From Gp6-AA40 sp035571515 (GTDB lineage Bacteria; Acidobacteriota; Vicinamibacteria; Vicinamibacterales; UBA2999): a DNA stretch of 64,000 nt. How positions within the stretch are numbered: the stretch's first letter is position 1; each line of letters starts with the position of its first letter. Where the stretch lies: assembly GCA_035571515.1 (NCBI GenBank), contig DATNCQ010000147.1:1-64000 (forward strand). The letters run 5' to 3'. The notes under the pieces were generated by a model, which was not told the DNA's origin, searched no databases, and saw nothing but the letters and a program-made list of their open reading frames with translations. Below, in pieces: positions 31,888-40,805 of the stretch. The position numbers were made by a program, and so were the translations under genes.

Positions 31888-32149
31888 GTCCCGCTCCTTG
31901 TCTGGTGGAAACCTGGCGAAGACTTGGAGCGCGGAACAGCAAGCACCGCTCCACCCACGCGACTGCGCTGATTTGCTGAACGTTTTCAGCGATGCGTGCG
32001 GCGAGGCGTGCGCGGCCCGGCGGTCACCGGCGGCGAATCACACAGCTTTGTGGAGAGTCGAAGGAGGCGGGCCACATCTTGGTGCGAAAGCGTGGCTGCG
32101 TGGCCGATCCGAGCCGACAAACGTGTGCGTCGCGCCGAGGCGCGCGACA
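31888..32149. other. Intergenic region upstream of the TonB receptor gene
   Basis: About 260 bases holding the receptor's promoter and the 3' side of the next gene. A GTCGCGCC/GGCGCGAC-type stem occurs near 32127-32147, 3' of the minus-strand gene start side. I see no coding frame, riboswitch or operator I can support. Confidence 0.5.
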
Positions 32150-32593
32150 CTAATGCGTCGTCGTGCGCAGCGTCGAGGGGAGCGCGCTGATCACCGCGCG
32201 ATGCATCGTCACGATGGCGGGGTCGGCCTTCAGCACGGCGTCGTAGTGCTGGCGGAAGCCGCCGGGCGAGTCGCCTGCCGTCAGCAGCTCGCGCGTCTCG
32301 AGCAGCAGGATCTGCGCTTCCGCGCTGACTTGATCGGGCGTCATCGCGGGGCGCGCGGGGGTGTGACGCCGCCGATCGTTGGCGTTGCTGATGAGCTCGT
32401 CGACCCGCACGATCAATTCCGAAATCGGGTGGAGCCACGAGAACGCCGAGTCGCGAATGAGCAGCTGCAGCATCTCGCCGGGCGTGACGGCGCCGTGCCC
32501 CTGTTCGTAGGCGGCGCGCTCGCGTTCGATCAAAGCCTTGTGGAGATCCAGGAGGGTCTGGCGGACCTGCCTGAGGCTTTCCTGAGGATTCAT
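32150..32593 (-). CDS. Small helical protein of unknown function
   Basis: 147 aa from the ATG at 32593 (MNPQESLRQVRQTLLDLHKA). Almost entirely helical by composition, with amphipathic stretches (ALIERERAAYEQGHG; QLLIRDSAFSWLHPISELIV; AQILLLETRELLTAG). No signal peptide, Cys or known domain. TAAACT lies five bases before the ATG and no ribosome site is visible, so a leaderless mRNA is likely. Divergent from the lipoprotein gene with only 20 bases between starts. Confidence 0.72.
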   Translation of the reverse strand: MNPQESLRQVRQTLLDLHKALIERERAAYEQGHGAVTPGEMLQLLIRDSAFSWLHPISELIVRVDELISNANDRRRHTPARPAMTPDQVSAEAQILLLETRELLTAGDSPGGFRQHYDAVLKADPAIVTMHRAVISALPSTLRTTTH

Positions 32594-32597
32594 GGTG

Positions 32598-32604
32598 TAG
32601 TTTA
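32598..32604. promoter_or_regulatory. Overlapping divergent -10 boxes
   Basis: TAGTTT (32598-32603, plus strand) and TAAACT (32604-32599, minus strand) share five base pairs in the 20-base gap between two divergent genes. Each fits a TANNNT -10 hexamer 5-10 bases before its start codon, so both mRNAs would be leaderless or nearly so and the promoters would be mutually exclusive. Confidence 0.5.
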
Positions 32605-32613
32605 ATCTGTTCC

Positions 32614-34038
32614 GTGCGCGCCGCAGCTCTGCTACTGACCCTGGCACTGGCTGGCTGCGCACTCCATGCCCCGGCCGTCAGCCTGGCCGCGGCGCCGGAT
32701 CCAACCCCCTCTCGCGCCGGCGACATCGACCGGCTGGTCGAACGCGGATGCTACCGCTGTCTCGAGCAGGCGCACGAGGCCGCGGCTGCTGCCTCCGATG
32801 CCGTTCGCACGTTCGAGACGGCGCTGCTGCTGGCCGCGCGCTCCAAGGAGCTCGGCCTGCCGTTCGCGCCCTGGATGGAGAAAGCCCGCGCGGCCGCGCC
32901 GCCGGGCCCCGACTGGTCCGATTACCTCGCGATCGTCGACGCACTGCGCATCGATCCGCTCGCGGACGATCGCGACGTGACGCTGCTCGACACGTTGAAG
33001 AACCGCGCGTCAGCCGACAAGGTGGCCGGGTGGCGGACAGATCTGGCAACGGGCGCCGGCTCGCCCCTGCTGCGTACGTATCTCGAGCTCTCGCTGATCT
33101 GCCAGTACATCGTCGAGGACCGCAACGTGACGATTGCCGCGGCGGTGCAGCGGTTCCACGACGTGCCGCTCGTCGAGTACCGCGCGGGCGCGTGCGGGCC
33201 GGGACAGGCGCCGCACCTGGCCGCGGTGCGGGAAGCCGTGCCCGATTTCGCCGACGTGGATTTCGCGCTCGGCCGCTACGCGATGGACATACCGCAGCAG
33301 CCGGACCAGGACGAAGCGCTTCGCCGCTTCACCGCCGCACATGCCGCCTTTCCCGCGTCGCCCGCCATCATCGCGAACCTGGCGGCGGTCCGCCGCGACC
33401 GCGAGGAATGGGTCGATGCGCTCGAGGCCTACGACGCGACGCTGGCGCTCGTCGCGACACATCGCGACGCGCTGCTCGGCCGCATGGTGACGCTCTCGCA
33501 CCTGGCGCGCTACGAAGACGCCATCGCGACCGCGGCGCACATCCTCGACCTGGGAAGCTGGTTCACGGGCGAAGCCTACTACTGGCGCGCGTGGAACGAA
33601 TACCACCTCGCGCGGATAGACGAGGCGCGCGCAGATACCGACAAGGCCAAGGGATTGATGCACAACGCCGCGGTGCTGGTGCTCTCCGGGATGATCGAAT
33701 GGCACGAACACCGGCTCGACGAGAGCGAGGCGGAACTGCAGGACGCGCTGACGCTCGACGCCGGCGAGTGCGAGGCGGCGTTCCTGCTCGGTTCCGTGCG
33801 CGCCGAGCGGCGCCAGTGGACATCGGGCGCGGCCGCCTTCGAGCTCGCGCAACGGTGCTACGACCTGTCGGTGACGCTGCGGCGCGAGACGATCGCCCGC
33901 ATCACCGCGGGACCGGGCAGCGAAGAAGGGAAAGCACGGCTCATCGCACGCCAGCAGCGCGCGATGACCGAGGAGGCGCAGCACCGCGACGAGGCGGCAC
34001 AGAACGCCGCGCAATTGCAGAAACGCGGCGGCGTATAG
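32614..34038 (+). CDS. TPR-containing lipoprotein
   Basis: 474 aa from the GTG at 32614. Lipobox LTLALAGCA, then an N-terminal segment (DIDRLVERGCYRCLEQAHEA) and several TPR-like repeats in the second half (NLAAVRRDREEWVDALEAYD; GRMVTLSHLARYEDAIATAA; SGMIEWHEHRLDESEAELQD; LLGSVRAERRQWTSGAAAFE), ending in a charged helix. Probably a periplasmic protein-protein interaction platform. No ribosome site; see the divergent promoter. Confidence 0.85.
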   Translation: MRAAALLLTLALAGCALHAPAVSLAAAPDPTPSRAGDIDRLVERGCYRCLEQAHEAAAAASDAVRTFETALLLAARSKELGLPFAPWMEKARAAAPPGPDWSDYLAIVDALRIDPLADDRDVTLLDTLKNRASADKVAGWRTDLATGAGSPLLRTYLELSLICQYIVEDRNVTIAAAVQRFHDVPLVEYRAGACGPGQAPHLAAVREAVPDFADVDFALGRYAMDIPQQPDQDEALRRFTAAHAAFPASPAIIANLAAVRRDREEWVDALEAYDATLALVATHRDALLGRMVTLSHLARYEDAIATAAHILDLGSWFTGEAYYWRAWNEYHLARIDEARADTDKAKGLMHNAAVLVLSGMIEWHEHRLDESEAELQDALTLDAGECEAAFLLGSVRAERRQWTSGAAAFELAQRCYDLSVTLRRETIARITAGPGSEEGKARLIARQQRAMTEEAQHRDEAAQNAAQLQKRGGV

Positions 34039-34051
34039 GTGGATTCAGGCA

Positions 34052-34093
34052 GGGATCAGGGATCGGGGATCGGGGATCGGGGATCAGGGACTC
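34052..34093. repeat. Heptamer repeat locus 3 (GGGATCR)
   Basis: Six consecutive 7-mers from 34052: GGGATCA, GGGATCG, GGGATCG, GGGATCG, GGGATCA, GGGACTC. They fill the space between the stops of two convergent genes; the minus-strand stop codon starts at 34094 (complement), touching the last unit. Confidence 0.88.
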
Positions 34094-35270
34094 ACAGATA
34101 CAGGTGCAGTTGTGCCAGCCACGTCGTGATGTTGGTTTCCAGCGTGTGGCTGTGGTCGTGGTAATACGACACGACCACGTTCCAGTGCGTCCTCGGTAGC
34201 AGGTCCGCCTCGAACGCCAGCCGTCGTATTTCCTCGAAGCCCGGGACACCGCCCGACGTGCGGAGCTGCGGCGAGAATTTCAGCCACACGCCGCGATACG
34301 CCTCCACGGCGGTCTCGTTGACCGCGACCCATGAGTGCCCGCCACGCGCCTCCGCCTGCAGGCTCGCGTCGACTTCGGTCCACACGCTGATGCGCGGCGT
34401 CGGCGCGAACCCGAGCGCGCCGCCGGCGGCGCCCGACTTCGGCTCCAGGTCCGTCGCATCGCGATAGATCGCCGAGCCGACGATGGCCGCCCGCGGCGTC
34501 AGGTCGCGCTGCCAGCGTCCCGCCATCGAGAAGCCGCGGCGCGCGGTGTCGTGCACGATCGCCTCGGCCTTCCCGGGACTGAGCGTCACCTGCAGCAGCG
34601 AGGCGCCCCTCGTCGCGCTCAGCTCGACGCCGTACACCTGGTCGTTGCGATCGAAATCGAGATTCGTCCGCGTGTAGGCGGTGTGATCGGAAAACCGCAC
34701 GCCGTAGGCCGGCATGAAGCGCCCCAAGCGGATCCCGAAGCCGCCGTGGGCTTGATACCCGAGCCAGTGCTCGTAGGAGATGAACGCCGCATCCGGCTGC
34801 GTGCGGCCGTTCCTCACCGCCGACTCCGGCGGCTCGCGTCCGGCCGTTGCGTACGCGGTCCATCCGCTCTTTTGAACGGCGCCGATCGCGTCGATGTTCA
34901 TCAGGAAGTTCCGGTCGAAGTGGCCGCCCGGGAACCCGACGCGGAGGTGCGAGGGACGCAACTCGAGACCAGGGCGCACCGGCCCCAGCGCGTCGCCGAG
35001 CGCGCCGAACAGGAACGCCTGCTCGCCGCGTGGATCCTCGTCGGCGCCCGGGGCCGGCGCCGTCCCGCTGGCGCCGGTCGTCGACAGCTCGCGATGCGAG
35101 AGCTGCCGTCCGTACGGCGTCAGCAGTCCGCCACCCGAGGGGGAGTAATGACATGCCGTGCAGCGCGTGTACTGCCGGGCGAGGAACATCGGCTCCGCCC
35201 ATGCGGTTGACGGCGCGAGCGTCAACGCCAGGAGGACGGCGCACGCCGCACAGAGAGCAGTCCTGGACAT
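34092..35270 (-). CDS. Outer-membrane-type protein with single c-haem motif
   Basis: 392 aa. Signal peptide (AACAVLLALTLAPSTAWAEP), then a CTACHYSPSGGGLLTPYGRQ haem-binding motif near residue 37, followed by ~330 aa of alternating beta-strands with aromatic girdles (LVDxF-like turns, HWLGYQAHGGFGIRLGRFMP, YGVELSATRGASLLQVTLSP, NVVVSYYHDHSHTLETNI) typical of a beta-barrel ending in a hydrophobic strand (LAQLHLYL). A CxxCH-x5-GGG...YGR prefix on a barrel recurs in several phyla; a role in extracellular electron transfer is possible but unproven. Confidence 0.75.
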   Translation of the reverse strand: MSRTALCAACAVLLALTLAPSTAWAEPMFLARQYTRCTACHYSPSGGGLLTPYGRQLSHRELSTTGASGTAPAPGADEDPRGEQAFLFGALGDALGPVRPGLELRPSHLRVGFPGGHFDRNFLMNIDAIGAVQKSGWTAYATAGREPPESAVRNGRTQPDAAFISYEHWLGYQAHGGFGIRLGRFMPAYGVRFSDHTAYTRTNLDFDRNDQVYGVELSATRGASLLQVTLSPGKAEAIVHDTARRGFSMAGRWQRDLTPRAAIVGSAIYRDATDLEPKSGAAGGALGFAPTPRISVWTEVDASLQAEARGGHSWVAVNETAVEAYRGVWLKFSPQLRTSGGVPGFEEIRRLAFEADLLPRTHWNVVVSYYHDHSHTLETNITTWLAQLHLYL

Positions 35271-35294
35271 GCCCGGATATCATCTTCTGAACGG

Positions 35295-35687
35295 ATGCAT
35301 ACGGCGTACGGTTACGTGCTCGTGTTCCTCGGAGGAGGGCTTGGCGCGGCGGCGCGTCACTGGGTGAATCGCACCGCGATGAACATCGTCGGACCCGACT
35401 ATCCGGCCGGCACGCTGGCCGTGAACATCGTGGGATCGATGGCGATGGGGATGCTCGCCTCCTGGTTCGCGTTCCGCGGCGAGACGGCGACGGCGGCCGA
35501 GCGGTTGTTTCTCACGACCGGGGTGCTCGGCGGCTTCACGACGTTCTCGGCCTTCGCGCTCGACACGACGCTGATGTGGGAGCGGCACGACTGGGCGGCC
35601 GCGCTGGTGTACGCCGGCTCGTCCGTGTTGCTGTCGATTGGGGGGCTGATAGCGGGTATGTTTGTCGTTCGGGTTTCACTGTCATAG
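35295..35687 (+). CDS. crcB: Fluoride channel CrcB/Fluc
   Basis: 130 aa, four membrane helices. Hallmarks: GGGLGAAARHWVNR at the N-terminus, GTLAVNIVGSMAMGML with the conserved Asn, and TGVLGGFTTFSAFALDT. It forms a dual-topology dimeric channel that releases fluoride from the cytosol. No fluoride riboswitch was recognised in the 24 bases upstream. TATCAT lies ten bases before the ATG. Divergent from the haem-barrel gene. Confidence 0.95.
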   Translation: MHTAYGYVLVFLGGGLGAAARHWVNRTAMNIVGPDYPAGTLAVNIVGSMAMGMLASWFAFRGETATAAERLFLTTGVLGGFTTFSAFALDTTLMWERHDWAAALVYAGSSVLLSIGGLIAGMFVVRVSLS

Positions 35688-35692
35688 GCAAG

Positions 35693-35761
35693 TCCGCGGG
35701 TCCAGAAGGACCCGCCCTACAGCCGAGCGGATCCGGTGGGTCCAACAGACCCGCCCTGCAG
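35693..35761. repeat. Two copies of the palindromic GGGTCC element
   Basis: Copy 1: GCGGGTCC-AGAA-GGACCCGC then CCTAC (35695-35720), six bases behind the crcB stop. Copy 2: GGTGGGTCC-AACA-GACCCGCC (about 35735-35757), an imperfect palindrome. Tandem duplication of the element suggests local amplification. Confidence 0.82.
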
Positions 35762-35791
35762 CCGTCTCTACTCTACGCAGGAGAACGTCAC

Positions 35792-36973
35792 ATGCGCGCC
35801 GTCATCGCCATGCTCGTCATCGTCGCCGGCGTCCTCGTCGCTGCGCAGCAGGCGCCGCAACTCCCGGCGCCATTTGCCACCGAGTCCGCCAACAACGCGC
35901 CGCGCGTCGTCGAGGCGCCGGCGGGCGCCCGCCTGCAGGTGCCGCAGGGATTCACCGTCCAGATGTGGGCGGCCGGCTTCGACACGCCGCGCTTCATGCT
36001 GCTCGCGCCGGGCGGCGAGATCCTGCTGTCCGACAGTGGCTCCGGCACGGTGTACGTCTTCGCCCGCGGAAATGGCGCTGACAGGAGGTCGCTGATCACC
36101 GGACTGAGCCGCCCCTACGGGCTCGCCTTCTGGCAGAACTACCTGTACGTCGCGGAGACCGATTCGGTGAAGCGCTATCCCTACGACGCGCAGGCGCTCA
36201 CCGCCGGCCCGGGACAGGAGGTCGTGAAGGTGCCGGGCGGCGGCAACCACTGGACGCGCGCGATCGTGTTCGACCGCGCCGGGCAGAAGATGTACGTGAG
36301 CGTCGGCTCATCGTCCAACATCGCGCCCGACCCGGAGGAGCGTGCCGCCATCAACCGCTACAACCCCGATGGCAGCGCGCACGAGATCTACGCCGCGGGC
36401 ACGCGCAACCCGTCGAGCATTCACTGGTATCCGAACAGCGACACGCTGTGGGCGACGGTCATCGAGCGTGACGGGCTCGGCGACAATTTGCCGCCCGACT
36501 ATTTCACGCACGTGCAGCAGAGCGGCTTCTACGGGTGGCCGTGGGCGTACTTCGGCCCGCACGCGGAGCCGCGCCACAACGGCCAGCACCCGGAGCTCGT
36601 GCAGAAGACGATCACGCCGGACGTCGCCCTGCCGGCGCACAACTCGCCGCTCGATTTCGCGTTCTACACCGGCACGCAGTTCCCTGCCGAGTACCGGGGC
36701 GGCGCGTTCATCACGCTGCATGGCACGTGGAACCGCTCGCAGCGCGCCGGCTACAAGGTCGTCTACGTGCCGTTCCAGAACGGCCGGCCGGCGGGTGCAC
36801 CGAAGGATTTCCTGACCGGGTGGATGATCGCGCCGGCGAACAAGGACGTATGGGGACGCCCCGTCGGCGTCGTCACGCTGTCCGACGGCAGCCTGCTCGT
36901 ATCCGATGACGGCGGGAAGAAGATCTGGCGGGTCGCCTACGGCGGCCAGCCGGCAGCGGGCAGCAGGCAGTAA
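35792..36973 (+). CDS. PQQ-dependent sugar dehydrogenase-like (sorbosone dehydrogenase) protein
   Basis: 393 aa from the ATG at 35792 with a GCAGGAG ribosome site. Signal peptide (MRAVIAMLVIVAGVLVAAQQ), then a soluble-glucose-dehydrogenase-type six-bladed propeller: FTVQMWAAGFDTPRFMLLAP, GGNHWTRAIVFDRAGQKMYV, SVGSSSNIAPDPEERAAI, YAAGTRNPSSIHW and LLVSDDGGKKIWRVAY. The GNHWTR and GTRNP positions correspond to catalytic and PQQ-binding loops. Periplasmic oxidation of a sugar or sugar alcohol is likely; the substrate is unknown. Confidence 0.88.
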   Translation: MRAVIAMLVIVAGVLVAAQQAPQLPAPFATESANNAPRVVEAPAGARLQVPQGFTVQMWAAGFDTPRFMLLAPGGEILLSDSGSGTVYVFARGNGADRRSLITGLSRPYGLAFWQNYLYVAETDSVKRYPYDAQALTAGPGQEVVKVPGGGNHWTRAIVFDRAGQKMYVSVGSSSNIAPDPEERAAINRYNPDGSAHEIYAAGTRNPSSIHWYPNSDTLWATVIERDGLGDNLPPDYFTHVQQSGFYGWPWAYFGPHAEPRHNGQHPELVQKTITPDVALPAHNSPLDFAFYTGTQFPAEYRGGAFITLHGTWNRSQRAGYKVVYVPFQNGRPAGAPKDFLTGWMIAPANKDVWGRPVGVVTLSDGSLLVSDDGGKKIWRVAYGGQPAAGSRQ

Positions 36974-37011
36974 ACAGGCGGCTTCCGCCGCTGCCGGCTG
37001 CGTGCGGCCGA

Positions 37012-37617
37012 CTACTGGGGATCGCGGCGAATGCCGTCGAGGACCGACGGAAAGCAGTCGGGACAGATGCCGTGGCTGAACTCGGCCTCGGAATGGTCCG
37101 ACAGGTAGCCTTCGAGCTGCTGCCAGTACTTGTCGTCGACGCGAATCTTCTTGCAGTAGGAGCACATCGGCAGCAGGCCGCGCAGCTGCTTGACGTTGGC
37201 GAGCGCCTGTTCGAGGTCCCCGAGCCGGCGCGCCATGCTCTCCTGCAGCGCCACCATGCGCATCCCGACCTGGGTGCGCGCCTTCAGCTCCGCCGCCTTG
37301 AACGGCTTGATGACGTAGTCGTCAGCGCCCGCGTCGAGCCCGGCGGTGATGTCGGTGGTCTCCGACGCGCTCGTCACCATCAGGATGTAGAGCGGCGGGA
37401 AGGACGGCAGCAGCCGGGCGCCGCGACAGAGGTCCACGCCGTCGATGCCCGGCATCATGCGGTCGAGCACGAGCACCGTCGACTGCGTGCGCGCCTGGAT
37501 CTGCGCCCAGGCGTCGTGGCCGTCTTCGGCAACCGCCACGTCGGCGCCGCATCCGGCCAGCGCGTGCATGGCCAGCCGCCGGCTGATGGGGTCGTCGTCG
37601 GCTATCAGAATCTGCAT
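37012..37617 (-). CDS. Response regulator with coiled coil and Cys ribbon
   Basis: 201 aa. Complete receiver (IADDDPISRR, phospho-acceptor Asp52 in VLVLDRMMPGIDG, Lys in DYVIKPFKA), then a coiled coil (RMVALQESMARRLGDLEQAL) and a C-terminal block LLPMCSYCKKIRVDDKYWQQ ... HGICPDCF. This tail recurs behind receiver, PAS and GAF domains in many bacteria and pairs CxxC knuckles; its role is not established. No DNA-binding domain. Strong GAGGGACC ribosome site. Its kinase is not nearby. Confidence 0.88.
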   Translation of the reverse strand: MQILIADDDPISRRLAMHALAGCGADVAVAEDGHDAWAQIQARTQSTVLVLDRMMPGIDGVDLCRGARLLPSFPPLYILMVTSASETTDITAGLDAGADDYVIKPFKAAELKARTQVGMRMVALQESMARRLGDLEQALANVKQLRGLLPMCSYCKKIRVDDKYWQQLEGYLSDHSEAEFSHGICPDCFPSVLDGIRRDPQ

Positions 37618-37766
37618 CGATGGTCCCTCGTGTGCGCGGGAAAGAGCAGGGAACGTGCCGGGCTTGGGCGGGGATTTCCCGCGATTTTGGGCCGATACTT
37701 ACCGATCCCGTAGCGGAGGTGTGCGGGACGTGCACGGGAGCCGTGCGGCAGGCGCACAGGCCATCG

Positions 37767-38768
37767 TCAGCGCGCGGCGAAGAAGGACGGCAGCGGCATG
37801 TCGCGCATGGTGCGGAGGCCGGGCGCCGCGGTGATGACGTGCGGGATCGAGTTCACCGTCATCGAGGCGGTCGCGATGTCGCCGTGAATGCCGCCCTGCA
37901 CCTTCGAATAGATGCGCGGCGAGCCGTCGATCAGCACCGAGTCGAACGATTCCGGCGCGCCGAGATACGCGTCGAGCTGCAGCAGGATCTTCGCCTCGTC
38001 GCCGACGTAGCCGACGCCTTCCTGGCTGAGGCCGGCGACGTAGCCCGGGTCCACGGCCAGCAGCTCGCTGCACACTTCTTCCTCGGCGATCCACGGACGC
38101 ACCTCGTCGGTGATCCGCGTCAGCGCCCACCCCATCGCGTCGCCAATCATCTGGATCGATTCGGTGAAGCCGACGTGCCGCACCGAGCCCGCCGCCACCT
38201 GCTGGTCGAACTGTTCGCGCGTGAGGCCCGCGCCGATCTTCTGCTGGAACGGCAGCCGGCGGGTGCGCGCGTCCTGCACGCGCCGCACCTCGATGCGATT
38301 GACCTGCTCGCACACCGACGTCAGCGCAATTGGCAGCGCGTCCATCGTGAACCCGGGGTTCACGCCGGTCCCCAGCACCGCGACCTTCGCCTTCCGCGCC
38401 ATGGCGTCGAGCTGCTTCGCGAGACGGCGGTTCCGCGCCGCCGGATAGGCGAGCTCCTCGGTCGTCGAGACGACGGGCAGGCGGAGCTTCAGCAGCTGCT
38501 CGAGCTGCGGCATCACGCCCTTGAGCGAGGACGAGGTGCAGAGGACGGCGATGTCTGGCTTGGACGCTTTCGCGGCCTTCCGGAGATCGCCGCTCACCTT
38601 CACGCGCAGCCGTCGCCCCAGATCGATGATGTCGCCGACATCGCGGCCACTCTTGTTCTCGTCGATGTCCACGGCGGAGACGATGCGGAAGCTGCGGCGG
38701 GCGGCGAGCTGGCGCGCGACGGCCGCGCCGATCGGTCCCAACCCCACGTGCATCACGCGAATAGTCAT
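37767..38768 (-). CDS. NAD(P)-dependent dehydrogenase, diaminopentanoate-dehydrogenase/DapB-like
   Basis: 333 aa. Rossmann start IRVMHVGLGPIGAAVARQLA, then AVDIDENKSGRDVGDI and CTSSSLKGVMPQ. A GTGVNPGFTMDALPIALTSV motif and the C-terminal domain match the 2,4-diaminopentanoate dehydrogenase / dihydrodipicolinate-reductase-like group. The natural substrate in aerobic soil bacteria is unclear; an amino-acid or imine reductase role is likely. Cytosolic. Single gene, divergent from the M1 peptidase. Confidence 0.82.
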   Translation of the reverse strand: MTIRVMHVGLGPIGAAVARQLAARRSFRIVSAVDIDENKSGRDVGDIIDLGRRLRVKVSGDLRKAAKASKPDIAVLCTSSSLKGVMPQLEQLLKLRLPVVSTTEELAYPAARNRRLAKQLDAMARKAKVAVLGTGVNPGFTMDALPIALTSVCEQVNRIEVRRVQDARTRRLPFQQKIGAGLTREQFDQQVAAGSVRHVGFTESIQMIGDAMGWALTRITDEVRPWIAEEEVCSELLAVDPGYVAGLSQEGVGYVGDEAKILLQLDAYLGAPESFDSVLIDGSPRIYSKVQGGIHGDIATASMTVNSIPHVITAAPGLRTMRDMPLPSFFAAR

Positions 38769-38816
38769 AAGCGTACGGAGAGGCGGACGTTCGGGTCCGG
38801 CTCGAGCTCCCTAATG

Positions 38817-38822
38817 TAACAT
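38817..38822 (+). promoter_or_regulatory. TAACAT -10 box, leaderless start of M1 peptidase
   Basis: TAACAT ends six bases before the GTG at 38829, with no ribosome site between them. Confidence 0.5.
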
Positions 38823-38828
38823 TCGCGC

Positions 38829-40805
38829 GTGCGCACCTTGCGCGGCGTTTTCGCGGCCCTTCTGACCATCGCTCTCACCGCGGACGGGCATGCGTCGCAG
38901 CGGCTCGATCAGCCGCTCCCCGGCGCGCGCTCGCCCCGCAACGCCAGCTACGACATCGACGTGCGGCTCGAGCCGGCCGATCGCTCGCTGCACGGACACG
39001 AACGCATTCGCTGGCGCAATATCAGCGCGAATCCGACGAGCGAGCTGCAATTCCATCTCTACTGGAACGCGTGGCGCAACGCGGAGTCCACCTGGCTGCG
39101 CGAACGCCGCCTGGGCGGCAATACCAACACGCCGCGGTCCGATGCGTGGGGATCGATCGACATCCAGCGGCTCCGCGTCGTCGCGCCCGGGCGGGTCGAC
39201 GAGGCAACGCCCCGGCTGCATTTCATCGCGCCGGATGACGGCAACACGGCGGATCGGACGGTGGCCTCCCTGGCGCTGGCGCGCCCGGTGGCGCCGGACG
39301 AAACGATCGACATCGAGATCGACTGGAGCGCGAAGATCCCCCGGCCGTTCGCGCGCACGGGCTACATCGACGACTACTACTTCTTCGGCCAGTGGTTCCC
39401 CAAGCTCGGCGTCCTCGAAGACGCGGGATGGAACACCCACCAGTTCCACTCGGGCACCGAGTTCTACTCGGACTACGGCGTCTACGACGTGCGGATGACC
39501 GTGCCCCGCGGCTACGTCGTCGGCGCGTCGGGCCGCGAGGCGGACGTCGCCGACGGACCGAACGGAACGGCGGTCCACCGCTATCACGGCGAGGACATTC
39601 ACGATTTCGCGTGGGTGACGAGCCCGGACTTCCTCGTGCGGACGCGCACGTTCACGCATCCGACGCTGCCGCGCGTGGAGATGCGCCTGCTGCTGCGGCC
39701 GAATCATGCGGGCCAGGAGGACCGGCACTTCGACGCGGCCGCCGCAACGCTGAAGTACTACGGCGAGTGGTTCGGCCCCTATCCGTACGACAACGTCACC
39801 ATCGTCGATCCCGCGTTCCAGAGCGGCAGCGGCGGCATGGAGTACCCGACGCTCTTCACCGCCGGCACGCGCTGGATTGCCCCGCGGCGCGAGATCGACG
39901 TCGAGGAAGTGACCATCCACGAGGCCGGCCACCAGTGGTGGTACGGCGTGGTCGGCAGCAACGAGTTCGAGCACGCGTGGATGGACGAGGGGATCAACCA
40001 GTTTTCCGAGGCGCGCACCGACGAAGCGGCGTTCGGCTCGCGGAACTATCTTTCGCGGCGCTACTTCGGCGGCGTCATCCCATGGGTGTTCGACGACATC
40101 CGCGTGCAGCGCGCATGGGACGAGGGGCTGGCAGGCTACCGCGCGCAGGCGGAATCCGACGCCGAGGCCACGCCGTCGTTCCGCTACTGGCCGTCGACCG
40201 GCGGCAACATCACCTACTTCAAGACCGCGCTCTGGCTGCACACGCTCGAAGGGTGGTTGGGATGGCCGACGCTGCAGGGGGCGATGTCCACCTACTTCGA
40301 GCGGTGGAAGTTCCGCCATCCGCAGCCCGCCGATTTCTTCCAGGCCATCAGCGAGGCCGCGGGACGCGACATGACGCCGTTCTTCGACGAGGTCTATCGC
40401 GGCTCGAACACGTTCGACTACGGAGTCCAGCAGCTCACGAGCGAGCCTGTCTCGCCGAAGGCGTCAGGCGAAGGCGGAGGCAAGGACAGGTTTCGCACCA
40501 CCGTCGTCGCGCGCCGGTTCGGCGAAGCGATCTTTCCCGTCGAGATCGTCACGACGTTCAACGACGGATCGAAGAAGACCGAGCGGTGGGACGGCATGGA
40601 GCGGCGCGCCATCTACCGCTATGACGGCGCCGTGCGCGCCCGATCGGTGGAAGTCGATCCCGGCCGCGTCCTGATGCTCGACGTGAACCGCACCAACAAC
40701 AGCCGCACGCTCGACCCGCGTGCGGGCGACGCCAGCCTGAAGTGGAGCCTCAAGTGGATGACGTGGCTCCAGGACCTGCTCATCACCTATGCGCTCCTGG
40801 TCTGA
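38829..40805 (+). CDS. M1-family metallopeptidase
   Basis: 658 aa. Signal peptide-like N-terminus (LRGVFAALLTIALTADGHAS), then the M1 fold: beta-rich N-domain (LEPADRSLHGHERIRWRNIS), exopeptidase motif GGMEYPTLFTAG, and zinc site EVTIHEAGHQWWYGVVGSNE (His364 first) with third ligand in EHAWMDEGINQFSEAR. The catalytic set is complete. Periplasmic aminopeptidase or a related activity on peptides. GTG start behind a leaderless-type promoter. The next gene overlaps its end by 17 bases. Confidence 0.92.
   Translation: MRTLRGVFAALLTIALTADGHASQRLDQPLPGARSPRNASYDIDVRLEPADRSLHGHERIRWRNISANPTSELQFHLYWNAWRNAESTWLRERRLGGNTNTPRSDAWGSIDIQRLRVVAPGRVDEATPRLHFIAPDDGNTADRTVASLALARPVAPDETIDIEIDWSAKIPRPFARTGYIDDYYFFGQWFPKLGVLEDAGWNTHQFHSGTEFYSDYGVYDVRMTVPRGYVVGASGREADVADGPNGTAVHRYHGEDIHDFAWVTSPDFLVRTRTFTHPTLPRVEMRLLLRPNHAGQEDRHFDAAAATLKYYGEWFGPYPYDNVTIVDPAFQSGSGGMEYPTLFTAGTRWIAPRREIDVEEVTIHEAGHQWWYGVVGSNEFEHAWMDEGINQFSEARTDEAAFGSRNYLSRRYFGGVIPWVFDDIRVQRAWDEGLAGYRAQAESDAEATPSFRYWPSTGGNITYFKTALWLHTLEGWLGWPTLQGAMSTYFERWKFRHPQPADFFQAISEAAGRDMTPFFDEVYRGSNTFDYGVQQLTSEPVSPKASGEGGGKDRFRTTVVARRFGEAIFPVEIVTTFNDGSKKTERWDGMERRAIYRYDGAVRARSVEVDPGRVLMLDVNRTNNSRTLDPRAGDASLKWSLKWMTWLQDLLITYALLV

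Noticed and set aside
35271..35294. Fluoride riboswitch upstream of crcB
   Set aside because: Only 24 bases separate the divergent genes, too short for the crcB aptamer.
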